A stretch of DNA of 9,563 nt from Oscillospiraceae bacterium. GTDB taxonomy: Bacteria; Bacillota; Clostridia; Oscillospirales; Oscillospiraceae. The number at the start of each line of letters is the position of its first letter. Position 1 is the stretch's first letter. Below, in pieces: positions 1 to 5,898 of the stretch. Location: the NCBI GenBank assembly GCA_017624645.1, contig JAGAMQ010000027.1:1-9563 (forward strand), read 5' to 3'. The notes beneath the pieces were generated by a model. That model was given only the letters and a program-made list of their open reading frames with translations, ran no database searches and was not told the DNA's origin. The translations under genes were made by a program, and so were the position numbers.

Positions 1-369
1 CCTCCCGCTCTGCGCTTCGATGTACTGGAAGAGGTGACCAAGCGTCTGCCCGGCTTCCCCATCGTGCTCCACGGCTCCTCCTCCGTTCCCCAGGAGTACG
101 TGGCAATGGTCAACGCCAACGGCGGCAAGATGCCCAACGCCATCGGTGTCCCCGAGGAGCAGCTGCGTAAGGCTGCTCAGCTGTCCGTGTGCAAGATCAA
201 CATCGACTCCGACCTGCGTCTTGCCATGACCGGTACCATCCGTCAGTACTTCAACGAGCATCCCGACCACTTCGACCCCCGTCAGTACCTGAAGCCCGCC
301 CGCTCCAACATCAAGGAGATCGTTCGTCACAAGCTGATCAACGTTCTGGGCTGCGCCGGCAAGGCTTGA
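1..369 (+). CDS. fba: Class II fructose-bisphosphate aldolase, C-terminal part (5' end cut off by the window)
   Basis: This is the last 122 residues of a class II (zinc-dependent) fructose-1,6-bisphosphate aldolase, the cytosolic glycolytic enzyme that reversibly splits fructose 1,6-bisphosphate into glyceraldehyde 3-phosphate and dihydroxyacetone phosphate. The frame is open from base 1, so the gene begins outside the window. Visible family signatures are LHGSSSVP (its His is a metal ligand in the family), the glycine-rich stretch ending GVPEEQLRKAA, the KINIDSDLRLA phosphate-binding segment, FDPRQYL, and a C-terminal KPAR...IKEIVRHK...LG tail typical of the roughly 310-residue Clostridia-type enzymes. 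About 60% of the protein is missing to the left. The gene ends TGA and is followed within 20 bases by a strong terminator. Recognition of the family is secure; the symbol fba (also fbaA) is by family. Confidence 0.93.
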   Translation, partial: PPALRFDVLEEVTKRLPGFPIVLHGSSSVPQEYVAMVNANGGKMPNAIGVPEEQLRKAAQLSVCKINIDSDLRLAMTGTIRQYFNEHPDHFDPRQYLKPARSNIKEIVRHKLINVLGCAGKA

Positions 370-384
370 TTGCTGTTCATAACA

Positions 385-414
385 AAAAGCTCCCTCTCTC
401 GAGGGAGCTTTTGC
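385..414 (+). terminator. Rho-independent terminator after the aldolase gene, possibly bidirectional
   Basis: A perfect 12-bp stem (385-396 with 401-412) encloses a 4-base loop, TCTC. The right arm runs into TTTTG, and the left arm is preceded by AAAAA, so the structure also reads as a hairpin plus U-tract on the minus strand. It lies 15 bases after the aldolase stop. On the other strand it lies about 70 bases beyond the end of the anti-sigma gene, so it may serve both convergent units. Confidence 0.85.
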
Positions 415-450
415 TATCCAGCGATACCGTACAAATTTCAATTTGAAGAT

Positions 451-480
451 GGGGATGGGTGGCCCGTCCCCTATTTTTGT
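451..480 (+). terminator. Second terminator-like hairpin in tandem
   Basis: GGGGATGGG (451-459) pairs with CCCGTCCCC (463-471) through one T-G wobble, with a 3-base loop, and is followed by TATTTTTGT. It is oriented as a plus-strand terminator, about 40 bases after the first one, and may act as a backup for the aldolase transcript or as a barrier before the convergent sigma operon. On the minus strand no U-run follows it directly. A small AT-rich inverted repeat, CAAATT-TC-AATTTG (433-446), lies between the two hairpins. Confidence 0.55.
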
Positions 481-483
481 GCA

Positions 484-2145
484 TCAATCGGCAATATGGA
501 AGCGGGTACCGGTGTGCAGGTCATGGATCTCGTAACCGTCATTATAAAGGGTGCAGCAAATATAGCGATCCTGCAAAATGCTGAATTCAAAGACATTTTC
601 CATAAGGGTAACGGTTTCGCCGGTCTCCAGATCATAGGATTTCACCGGGTATTTCTTATCCTTCTGATCCAGATAGATCAGCTTGCCGTCCAGGATCTGG
701 AACATCCAGGCATTCATGGGCAGCCGGGTGATTTCCCCATCCCGGTAACGGATCACCGGGTAGTCGTTCCCATTTCCGCCGGTGCTGAAGTACAGGTCCT
801 CGCCCTCGGCAAGGATCCGGATGGGATAGAAGTCCAGCTCGATCTTCTCAAACTCCTGGCTTCCCTTCTTGCCTTTCAGGAAATGCCAGCCCTGTTGCTC
901 GATGGCATAGATGGTATCCCCTTCCAGATCGAAGGCGGTAACATCCTTTGCCAACTGGGTGATCTCTCCGGTGGAAAGATCGATGGTCCGCAGGCCCTCA
1001 CCCAGAGCATACAGGGTCATTCCGTCGGCATAGAGCATGGTACTGTAAATGCCCTCATACACCTGGGTTTCCGGGGCAGTTCCATCCAGCTTGAGCAGCT
1101 CCAGCCGGTCATAGCCTGTCATATAACCCACATAATGATCGGTGACAAACAGGTACTTGGGGTCGGCAAATTTATCCGCCAGGGTATAGCTGTGCTGCTT
1201 GCCGGTCTGCAGATCATAGACGATGATCTGACCCACATCACCGATATACAGCTTTTCTTTATAAAGAGCGATCCTGCCCTGCTCCATCTGGGCATTGTCC
1301 ACGGTATTGCTGCCCGGCTGGATGTCAAACAACGGCTTCAGCTCCTGCAGGAGCTGCACATCCACCTTGCCGTAATTCTCCGGCACATTCAAGATCACCT
1401 TTTCGGTGTGCAGGGTCTTCAGCATTGCCTCTGCCTGTGCATCCGAGAAGCCTGCCGGGTAGATCATGCGCATGATGTAGTGGCCATCAGACCAGTACAG
1501 CCGGGTTTCTCCCTGGGGACAATAGGCATGGGCTGTGCTGTTATTGCGCCAGGGGATCGCCGGGATATTGACCTTCAGCACCTCCATGCCCGCCATTTGG
1601 GTGGTTTGGGCGGTAACACCGTCGGTTTCCAAAAGCCAATACAGGGTATCCACCGTTTTTTCATTGCTCCGGTAATTGTGGACGGTGCTTTGCCGCAGCT
1701 CCACTCTGTCGGAATGGCTGTCCTCCCAGAAAAACTGCTCCCAGCTGCTCAGCCAGTATCGACCTGCCTGGGTTCCCATTCCGCTGCTCTGCCAACCCTC
1801 CGGGGCATCCATAAGGTAATACTCTTCCAGATAATCCGGGGCATTTTCCGCAATATCCACATCCATGGTGATCTGCAGTCCCTTCACAGGGACCGGTATG
1901 ATATTTCCTTCGGAATCCAGAATAAAGGGGGCTGCCGTTTCATCGGTGGTGATCTGGCTGTCATGGATGGGCAGGCTGAAAATGCCTTTGGCTGCGCCCA
2001 CCGTGACCACCAATAATGCGATCATTGCAGCAATCAGCAGCACTCTTCCCACTCCCATATGGGCGCGGTGGGTCGTCTGCTCTGTTTCCATCAGCATGCC
2101 TTCTTCCACACCGCCGATGGCTTCCAATAACTGCTCTTGCTTCAT
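484..2145 (-). CDS. Membrane-anchored probable anti-sigma factor / sensor with extracellular beta-propeller-like domain
   Basis: This 553-aa protein is probably the regulator of the ECF sigma factor encoded immediately upstream. Residues 1-31 form a short cytoplasmic tail (MKQEQLLEAIGGVEEGML...) of a kind seen next to ECF sigma factors in Clostridia. Residues about 32-52 (VGRVLLIAAMIALLVVTVGAA) are a single membrane helix. Residues about 60-250 lie outside the cell; the part near 165-247 (ending YPAGFSDAQAEAMLKTL) faintly resembles DUF4367-type domains. Residues about 290-553 hold roughly six or seven repeats of the form LY..G..I..YDL.TGE, as in beta-propellers. The ATG overlaps the sigma gene's TGA by 4 bases (ATGA), and GGAGGG lies 9 bases upstream. 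The same frame stays open for 131 codons further upstream, but that part is out-of-frame sigma sequence. No zinc-binding anti-sigma motif is visible. The anti-sigma role is inferred from gene pairing and topology; the ligand is unknown. Confidence 0.8.
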   Translation of the reverse strand: MKQEQLLEAIGGVEEGMLMETEQTTHRAHMGVGRVLLIAAMIALLVVTVGAAKGIFSLPIHDSQITTDETAAPFILDSEGNIIPVPVKGLQITMDVDIAENAPDYLEEYYLMDAPEGWQSSGMGTQAGRYWLSSWEQFFWEDSHSDRVELRQSTVHNYRSNEKTVDTLYWLLETDGVTAQTTQMAGMEVLKVNIPAIPWRNNSTAHAYCPQGETRLYWSDGHYIMRMIYPAGFSDAQAEAMLKTLHTEKVILNVPENYGKVDVQLLQELKPLFDIQPGSNTVDNAQMEQGRIALYKEKLYIGDVGQIIVYDLQTGKQHSYTLADKFADPKYLFVTDHYVGYMTGYDRLELLKLDGTAPETQVYEGIYSTMLYADGMTLYALGEGLRTIDLSTGEITQLAKDVTAFDLEGDTIYAIEQQGWHFLKGKKGSQEFEKIELDFYPIRILAEGEDLYFSTGGNGNDYPVIRYRDGEITRLPMNAWMFQILDGKLIYLDQKDKKYPVKSYDLETGETVTLMENVFEFSILQDRYICCTLYNDGYEIHDLHTGTRFHIAD

Positions 2146-2699
2146 AGTTGGTATCCCTCCTGTTTCAGATACTTCTTGAGCCTTTGCCGGGTGCGGGAGA
2201 GCATCATGCGGACATTGTTTTCCCCCAGTCCGTAACGCTGGGCAATGCCGGGGATCTCCTCCATGTAAAAGTACCGCCGCAAGAATATGTTCCGCCGCCG
2301 GACAGGCTCGGTCTTGAGAAATGCCGTGATGATCCGCTCCAGTTCCCGGCGATCCAGCTCGGTTTCCGGGGAATCCTTGCCAACAACATCTCCCAACTCC
2401 TCCAACGCCAGGGCCGTTTCTCCACCGCCCCGGCTGTAAGCATTGTTTCTGCGCCAGATACTCAATGCCGCATTGCGGGTGATCCTGCCCAAATACAGCC
2501 GCAGGTATTTGGGGTGCTGGGGCGGGATGGTCTGCCATGCCTTCAGCCAGGTATCCGCCACCGCCTCTTCCACATCAGCGCTGTCCCGGAGAATCCCGGC
2601 TGCCACCGTGCGGCAGTAGGCACCGTATTGCTCCATGGACAGATGGATCGCCTGCTCGTCCCGGTGCAGGTATAACTCTATAATTTTTTCCTCATTCAC
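2142..2699 (-). CDS. ECF-type RNA polymerase sigma factor (sigma-70 family)
   Basis: The 185-aa product is an extracytoplasmic function sigma factor, which directs RNA polymerase to a small regulon when its anti-sigma partner releases it. Region 2 spans about residues 13-87 and includes the core-binding segment DVEEAVADTWLKAW (42-55) and the -10 recognition part ending in TRNAALSIWRR. A linker of about 30 residues follows. Region 4 spans about 115-178, with the helix-turn-helix EEIPGIAQRYGLGENNVRMMLSRTRQRL (147-174, shown here in two parts: EEIPGIAQRYGL and GENNVRMMLSRTRQRL) that contacts the -35 element. No C-terminal extension is present. The start is GTG, chosen because AAAGGAG lies 7 bases upstream; an ATG three bases downstream is out of frame. 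The gene is translationally coupled (ATGA overlap) to the sensor gene downstream. The family is certain; the regulon and signal cannot be told from the sequence. Confidence 0.93.
   Translation of the reverse strand: MNEEKIIELYLHRDEQAIHLSMEQYGAYCRTVAAGILRDSADVEEAVADTWLKAWQTIPPQHPKYLRLYLGRITRNAALSIWRRNNAYSRGGGETALALEELGDVVGKDSPETELDRRELERIITAFLKTEPVRRRNIFLRRYFYMEEIPGIAQRYGLGENNVRMMLSRTRQRLKKYLKQEGYQL
2155..2160 (-). promoter_or_regulatory. Ribosome binding site of the anti-sigma gene
   Basis: GGAGGG on the minus strand lies within the last codons of the sigma gene, 9 bases before the ATG at 2145. It fixes that ATG as the start, in preference to the much longer upstream extension of the same frame, and supports coupled expression of sigma and anti-sigma. 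Confidence 0.8.
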
Positions 2700-2706
2700 G
2701 GGAATT

Positions 2707-2713
2707 CTCCTTT
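2707..2713 (-). promoter_or_regulatory. Ribosome binding site deciding the GTG start of the sigma gene
   Basis: AAAGGAG on the minus strand with a 7-base spacer to GTG (2699-2697). No in-frame ATG lies nearby that would give an intact sigma region 2, so the GTG start is preferred. Confidence 0.75.
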
Positions 2714-2715
2714 CT

Positions 2716-2731
2716 CAGAAAGGCCTTTCTG
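2716..2731. repeat. Perfect 16-bp palindrome in the sigma gene leader
   Basis: CAGAAAGGCCTTTCTG reads identically on both strands. It lies between the proposed ECF promoter and the ribosome binding site, close to the expected transcription start. It could be an operator for a dimeric regulator or a short 5' hairpin (6-bp stem, GGCC loop) in the mRNA. The palindrome is directly visible; its function is inferred. Confidence 0.5.
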
Positions 2732-2739
2732 CTTAATAA

Positions 2740-2766
2740 GACGCAAAACGAGCTGCATCTGTAACA
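2740..2766 (-). promoter_or_regulatory. Candidate ECF-sigma (autoregulatory) promoter
   Basis: On the minus strand TGTTAC (2766-2761) is followed after 17 bases by CGTC (2743-2740) and then TTATTAAG. This resembles ECF promoters, which typically pair an AAC-type -35 with a CGTC-type -10 element. It is 40 bases upstream of the sigma GTG, as expected if the sigma factor drives its own operon. The -35 match is imperfect (TTAC rather than AAAC). Confidence 0.5.
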
Positions 2767-2784
2767 GTTTTTTTGCCAGGAAAC

Positions 2785-2954
2785 AAAAAAGGACACTCCG
2801 CACGGGCAATGCCACTAAGTTAAGAAGGATCTGTCATTCCGAGGCTGCGTCAGCAGCCGTGGGAATCCCCATCCTCAGAAGGAGATTGCCACGACCAGTA
2901 TGCTCACTGGTCTCGCAATGACACTCACTTAATGACATTGCCCGGGAAGTGTCC
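2785..2954 (-). terminator. Probable terminator of the pit-phoU operon, formed by the repeat ends
   Basis: Reading the minus strand, GGACACTTCC at the right end of the repeat can pair with GGAGTGTCC at its left end, and the latter is followed at once by TTTTTTGTTT (2790-2781). The operon's last stop codon is at 2975, about 20 bases before the stem. The pairing arms are separated by well over 100 bases of nested hairpins, so folding efficiency is uncertain. Confidence 0.45.
2791..2954. repeat. MITE/REP-like repeat element with terminal inverted repeats and nested hairpins
   Basis: This 164-bp non-coding element is bounded by imperfect inverted repeats (2791-2819 and 2928-2954, both beginning GGACACT and sharing CGGGCAATG and TAAG). 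Inside, TGTCATTCCGAG (2832-2843) pairs with CTCGCAATGACA (2912-2923) with one mismatch. Two shorter hairpins nest further in: GGCTGC-GTCA-GCAGCC (2843-2858) and GACCAGT-ATGCTC-ACTGGTC (2893-2912 region). The GTCATTGCGAG core is a motif I recognise from dispersed intergenic repeats in many bacterial genomes. No transposase or ORF is present, so if mobile it would move in trans. On the minus strand its left end runs directly into TTTTTTG, so the outer stem can also serve as the terminator of the phosphate operon. No clear target-site duplication is visible. Copy number cannot be judged from this window. Confidence 0.7.
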
Positions 2955-2974
2955 CTGCGATGCAATATAGGAAA

Positions 2975-3595
2975 TCAGGTGTTTTTCATGATAACAGAGC
3001 CGACACAGTCACCGGCATGCTCGCAGGCATCGGCGCAGGCCTCCAGGCAGGCGTAGATATCACGCCATGCGATCACAGTCAGCGCATCCGCTCCATTGAC
3101 GGACAAAGCCCGCATAGACTGCAGATACAGCTTATCGCAATCCTCCTCCACGTCATTCAAGACAATGATCAGGTCATGGATCTTCTTGGAGCGCTTGAAG
3201 TTTTCAAACTCCCCCATCACAGAACACAGCACATCACAGGCCTTGACAATGTTCTTTGCAAATTCCACTGCGGCAGGATCCACAGACTGGATGTTGTTGA
3301 TGTAGAACATCTGCAGGACCTCTTCGATCTTGTCGGTCACATCGTCCAGCCGGTGGCTGAGCATATCCAGATCCTCCCGGTCTACAGGGGTCACAAATGC
3401 CTTTGCCAGTGCCGCGTTCATCTCATGCTTCTTCTTGTCTGCGCGGTGCTCGATGCCGTGCATGGACACCATCATCTGCTCCAGCTTTTCCGGGTCGTAA
3501 TTTTCCAGACATTCCACCAGATAGGAGGCTGCCTCTTTGGAAAGGGCTGCGCTTGCAGCGAAGTTTTCAAAATAGAACTTATCACCTTTTGCCAT
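2975..3595 (-). CDS. DUF47 / PhoU-like protein, probable regulator of the Pit phosphate transporter
   Basis: The 206-aa protein belongs to the DUF47 (PhoU-like, TIGR00153-type) family: an all-helical cytosolic protein found almost always beside Pit transporters and thought to modulate them. Acidic helix motifs typical of the family are visible: EHRAD (49-53), TPVDREDLDML (69-79), HRLDDVTDKIEE (81-92), NDVEEDCDKLY (147-157) and WRDIYACLE...CADACEHAGD (177-196), in repeated helical hairpins as in metal-binding PhoU proteins. Length matches the usual 205-215 residues. The ATG has AAAGGA about 10 bases upstream. It is the second gene of an operon, 18 bases after the pit stop codon. The C-terminus is relatively rich in cysteine (C184, C188, C191, C197). 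It is distinct from true PhoU of the Pst/PhoR system. Family assignment is firm; the regulatory role is inferred from its constant partnership with Pit. Confidence 0.88.
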   Translation of the reverse strand: MAKGDKFYFENFAASAALSKEAASYLVECLENYDPEKLEQMMVSMHGIEHRADKKKHEMNAALAKAFVTPVDREDLDMLSHRLDDVTDKIEEVLQMFYINNIQSVDPAAVEFAKNIVKACDVLCSVMGEFENFKRSKKIHDLIIVLNDVEEDCDKLYLQSMRALSVNGADALTVIAWRDIYACLEACADACEHAGDCVGSVIMKNT

Positions 3596-3613
3596 ATCTC
3601 ATTTTTCCTTTCG

Positions 3614-4666
3614 TTATGTAAAGATAAACATAAACAGTTTTGTCATCAAAAAGCCCACAAGGCCGCAGCCGGGGAAGGTCAGTACCCAAGTCAGTACCAT
3701 TTCCTTCACCACACCGAAGTTGATGGCAGAAACCCGCTTCACGGCACCTACACCCATAATGGAGGTAGTCTTTGCGTGGGTGGTAGAAACCGGCAGGCTG
3801 AACACGGAGCAGATCAGCAGGGACAGCGCTGCAGCAATATCCGCAGAGAAGCCCTGATATTTTTCCAGCTTCACCATATCCATACCCACAGACTTGATGA
3901 TCTTCTTGCCGCCCATAGCGGTACCTGCTGCCATAACAACGGAGCAGACGACCATCAGCCAAATGGGAATGTGGATATCCGAAGGCAAAGACTGTCCCTG
4001 GGACATATACACGCACAGCAGCACAACACCCATGAACTTCTGTCCGTCCTGGGCACCGTGCATAAACGCCATGGAAGCGGCGCCTACGATCTGTGCGCCC
4101 CGGAAGAAAGGCTCTGTTTTGGGTCTGTTTGCCTTACGGAACAGAACCGTAACCAGCTTGCACACACACCAGCCGAGACCGAAGCCAAGACCTACGGAAA
4201 TACCGATGCCATACAAAACCTTGACCCACTCTGCCGGATTGACGCCGGAAAAGCTGCCGCTGACGGCGATGGCGCTACCGGTAAGGCCGGCAATGAGGGC
4301 ATGGCTTTCGCTGGTGGGAATACCAAACACCCATGCAAGGGTCGCCCAAAGGACAATGGCAAAAAGAGCCGCACTCAAGGCGATGATGGCAAGGTCCGGG
4401 TCAGGACCAAAGTCCACCATCTTGGTGATGGTTTCCGCAACCGTTGCGTTCAGCAGGGTCATCACAAACACACCAAGGAAATTGAACACTGCCGCCATCA
4501 GAATCGCTGCTTTTGGGGGCATACATCTGGTCACCACGCAGGTGGCGATGGCGTTGGGGGCATCCGTCCAGCCGTTTACCAGGATAACGCCCAAGGTCAT
4601 TACCACCGCGATAAACAGCAAAGGGTTGGTTACCATCTGATTCCAAAAAACCAAAATTGAATCCAT
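3614..4666 (-). CDS. pit: Inorganic phosphate transporter, Pit family
   Basis: This 350-aa integral membrane protein belongs to the PiT family (low-affinity, cation- or proton-coupled inorganic phosphate symporters). The two inverted PiT repeats are clear. The first has NGWTDAPNAIAT (31-42) and GIPTSESHALIAGLTGSAIA (115-134). The second has HGAQDGQKFMG (203-213) and PVSTTHAKTTSIMGVGA (292-308). About ten hydrophobic segments are spread along the chain, for example 16-30, 53-72, 93-113, 150-175, 234-250, 276-291 and 322-345. The short soluble loop typical of bacterial Pit lies near 178-192. The start ATG has AAGGAAAG a few bases upstream, and a sigma-A-type promoter lies about 60 bases before it. 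It is the first gene of a two-gene operon with the DUF47 protein. Substrate specificity for phosphate is inferred from the family; sulfate-transporting relatives exist but lack a DUF47 partner. Confidence 0.92.
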   Translation of the reverse strand: MDSILVFWNQMVTNPLLFIAVVMTLGVILVNGWTDAPNAIATCVVTRCMPPKAAILMAAVFNFLGVFVMTLLNATVAETITKMVDFGPDPDLAIIALSAALFAIVLWATLAWVFGIPTSESHALIAGLTGSAIAVSGSFSGVNPAEWVKVLYGIGISVGLGFGLGWCVCKLVTVLFRKANRPKTEPFFRGAQIVGAASMAFMHGAQDGQKFMGVVLLCVYMSQGQSLPSDIHIPIWLMVVCSVVMAAGTAMGGKKIIKSVGMDMVKLEKYQGFSADIAAALSLLICSVFSLPVSTTHAKTTSIMGVGAVKRVSAINFGVVKEMVLTWVLTFPGCGLVGFLMTKLFMFIFT

Positions 4667-4723
4667 ATGTAACTTTCCTTATCTGATTTCTGGCAGTCCT
4701 CTCTACAGAAGACCACTATAATC

Positions 4724-4752
4724 AGTTTAGCATAGATCCACCCCCTTTTCAA
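4724..4752 (-). promoter_or_regulatory. Probable sigma-A promoter of the pit operon
   Basis: On the minus strand TTGAAA (4752-4747), a 17-base spacer, then TAAACT (4729-4724). It is about 57 bases upstream of the pit ATG. Both hexamers are close to TTGACA/TATAAT. No convincing Pho-box direct repeats were seen beside it. Confidence 0.6.
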
Positions 4753-4795
4753 TGACATATTTCTTGCACCAAACACCAACTATGTAGGTTTAGGC

Positions 4796-4824
4796 TTGTA
4801 ACTTGGGGAAAAATGTGGTAAACT
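4796..4824 (+). promoter_or_regulatory. Probable sigma-A promoter of prfC
   Basis: TTGTAA (4796-4801), a 17-base spacer, then TAAACT (4819-4824), 40 bases before the prfC ATG. It diverges from the pit promoter; the two -35 elements are about 43 bases apart. The -10 hexamer is the same as that of pit. Confidence 0.6.
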
Positions 4825-4863
4825 AAATTGAATTTATTTGCACAGAAATTGGGGTAAATTGTT

Positions 4864-5898
4864 ATGTCAACCTTAGTAGAAGAAATCAGCCGGCGCAGGA
4901 CCTTTGCCATCATTTCCCACCCCGACGCCGGTAAAACCACACTGACGGAAAAATTCCTGCTCTACGGCGGTGCCATTGCCCAGGCCGGTGTGGTCAAGGG
5001 TAAGAAAAATTCCCGCTCTGCCACCTCTGACTGGATGGAGATCGAAAAGCAGAGAGGTATCTCTGTGACCTCCTCTGTGATGCAGTTCCAGTACGGTGGC
5101 TTCTGCATCAACATTCTGGACACCCCCGGTCACCAGGACTTCTCCGAGGACACCTACCGCACCCTGATGGCAGCTGACTCTGCCGTGATGGTCATTGACG
5201 GTGCCAAGGGTGTGGAGCCCCAGACCCGGAAGCTTTTCAAGGTCTGTGCCATGCGGCACATTCCCATTTTCACCTTTATCAACAAGATGGACCGGGAAAC
5301 CCAGGACCCCTTCGATCTGCTGGACGAAGTGGAACGGGAGCTGGGCATTGAAACCTATGCCATGAACTGGCCCATTGGCTGCGGCAAGGATTTTAAGGGC
5401 GTGTACGACCGGGAAAACAGTGAGCTTTTGTTCTTCTCCGGTGCCAGCGGCAAGGCAAAAGCAGACAAACTGTCTGTGGATCTTTATGACAGCCAGGTGG
5501 CAGAGCTTCTGGACAGCGAGCAAAAGCACCGGCAGCTCATCGACGATGTGGAGCTTCTGTCTGCCGGTCGGGAGATGGACATTGAAGCGGTGCGCAGTGG
5601 CACATTAAGCCCAGTTTTCTTCGGCTCAGCTCTAACCAACTTCGGCATTGAGCCTTTTCTGGAGGCATTTTTGAAGCTGACACCCCCTCCCCTGTCCCGT
5701 ACTGCAGACTGTGGTCTGGTGGATGCTTTCAGTCCGGATTTTTCCGCCTTCGTGTTCAAGATCCAGGCCAACATGAACAAGGCACACCGGGACCGTCTCG
5801 CCTCATGCGGATCTGCTCCGGCAAGTTCCAGAGAGATACGGAGTACTACCACATGCAGGGTGGCAGAAAGATGCGCCTTTCCCAGCCCCAGCAGCTGA
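4864..5898 (+). CDS. RF3 N-terminal fragment as it stands: GTPase domain with a 31-residue out-of-frame tail
   Basis: Read literally, the ATG at 4864 gives 344 residues, of which 313 are genuine RF3 (complete G domain and the start of domain II, to ...NKAHRDRLA). The last 31 are missense sequence rich in Ser, Arg and Cys before a TGA-type stop at 5898. The start is supported by GGGG about 9 bases upstream and by the promoter at 4796-4824. Such a product would keep GTP binding but lose the domains that contact the ribosome and the class I release factors. Confidence 0.6.
   Translation: MSTLVEEISRRRTFAIISHPDAGKTTLTEKFLLYGGAIAQAGVVKGKKNSRSATSDWMEIEKQRGISVTSSVMQFQYGGFCINILDTPGHQDFSEDTYRTLMAADSAVMVIDGAKGVEPQTRKLFKVCAMRHIPIFTFINKMDRETQDPFDLLDEVERELGIETYAMNWPIGCGKDFKGVYDRENSELLFFSGASGKAKADKLSVDLYDSQVAELLDSEQKHRQLIDDVELLSAGREMDIEAVRSGTLSPVFFGSALTNFGIEPFLEAFLKLTPPPLSRTADCGLVDAFSPDFSAFVFKIQANMNKAHRDRLASCGSAPASSREIRSTTTCRVAERCAFPSPSS

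Noticed and set aside
370..2016. Long plus-strand open frame (548 codons) opposite the anti-sigma gene
   Set aside because: It is antisense to a protein with clear membrane and propeller architecture, starts in the aldolase terminator, and its translation shows no recognisable domain; it is a codon-bias shadow.
2146..2538. N-terminal extension of the anti-sigma frame by 131 codons
   Set aside because: It overlaps the sigma factor gene in another frame, is Pro/Gly/Cys-rich without family character, and the ATG at 2145 has its own good ribosome binding site and the expected N-terminal motif.
2791..2954. CRISPR array or riboswitch in the intergenic repeat
   Set aside because: The element has inverted arms, not regularly spaced direct repeats with unique spacers, and it lies at the 3' end of one operon and upstream of another promoter, with no recognisable riboswitch core.
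2960..4660. Long plus-strand open frame (566 codons) opposite pit and the DUF47 gene
   Set aside because: It runs antisense across two well-recognised genes and their intergenic gap, and the translation is rich in His, Gln and Gly with no family resemblance.
4873..5529. Minus-strand open frame opposite prfC (218 codons)
   Set aside because: It is antisense to the highly conserved RF3 GTPase domain; no ribosome binding site or recognisable domain supports it.
5796..5806. Programmed ribosomal frameshifting in prfC
   Set aside because: The required -1 shift has no X-XXY-YYZ slippery site, and realigned codons would mismatch; the known recoded release factor is RF2 (a +1 shift), not RF3. An indel is the simpler explanation.
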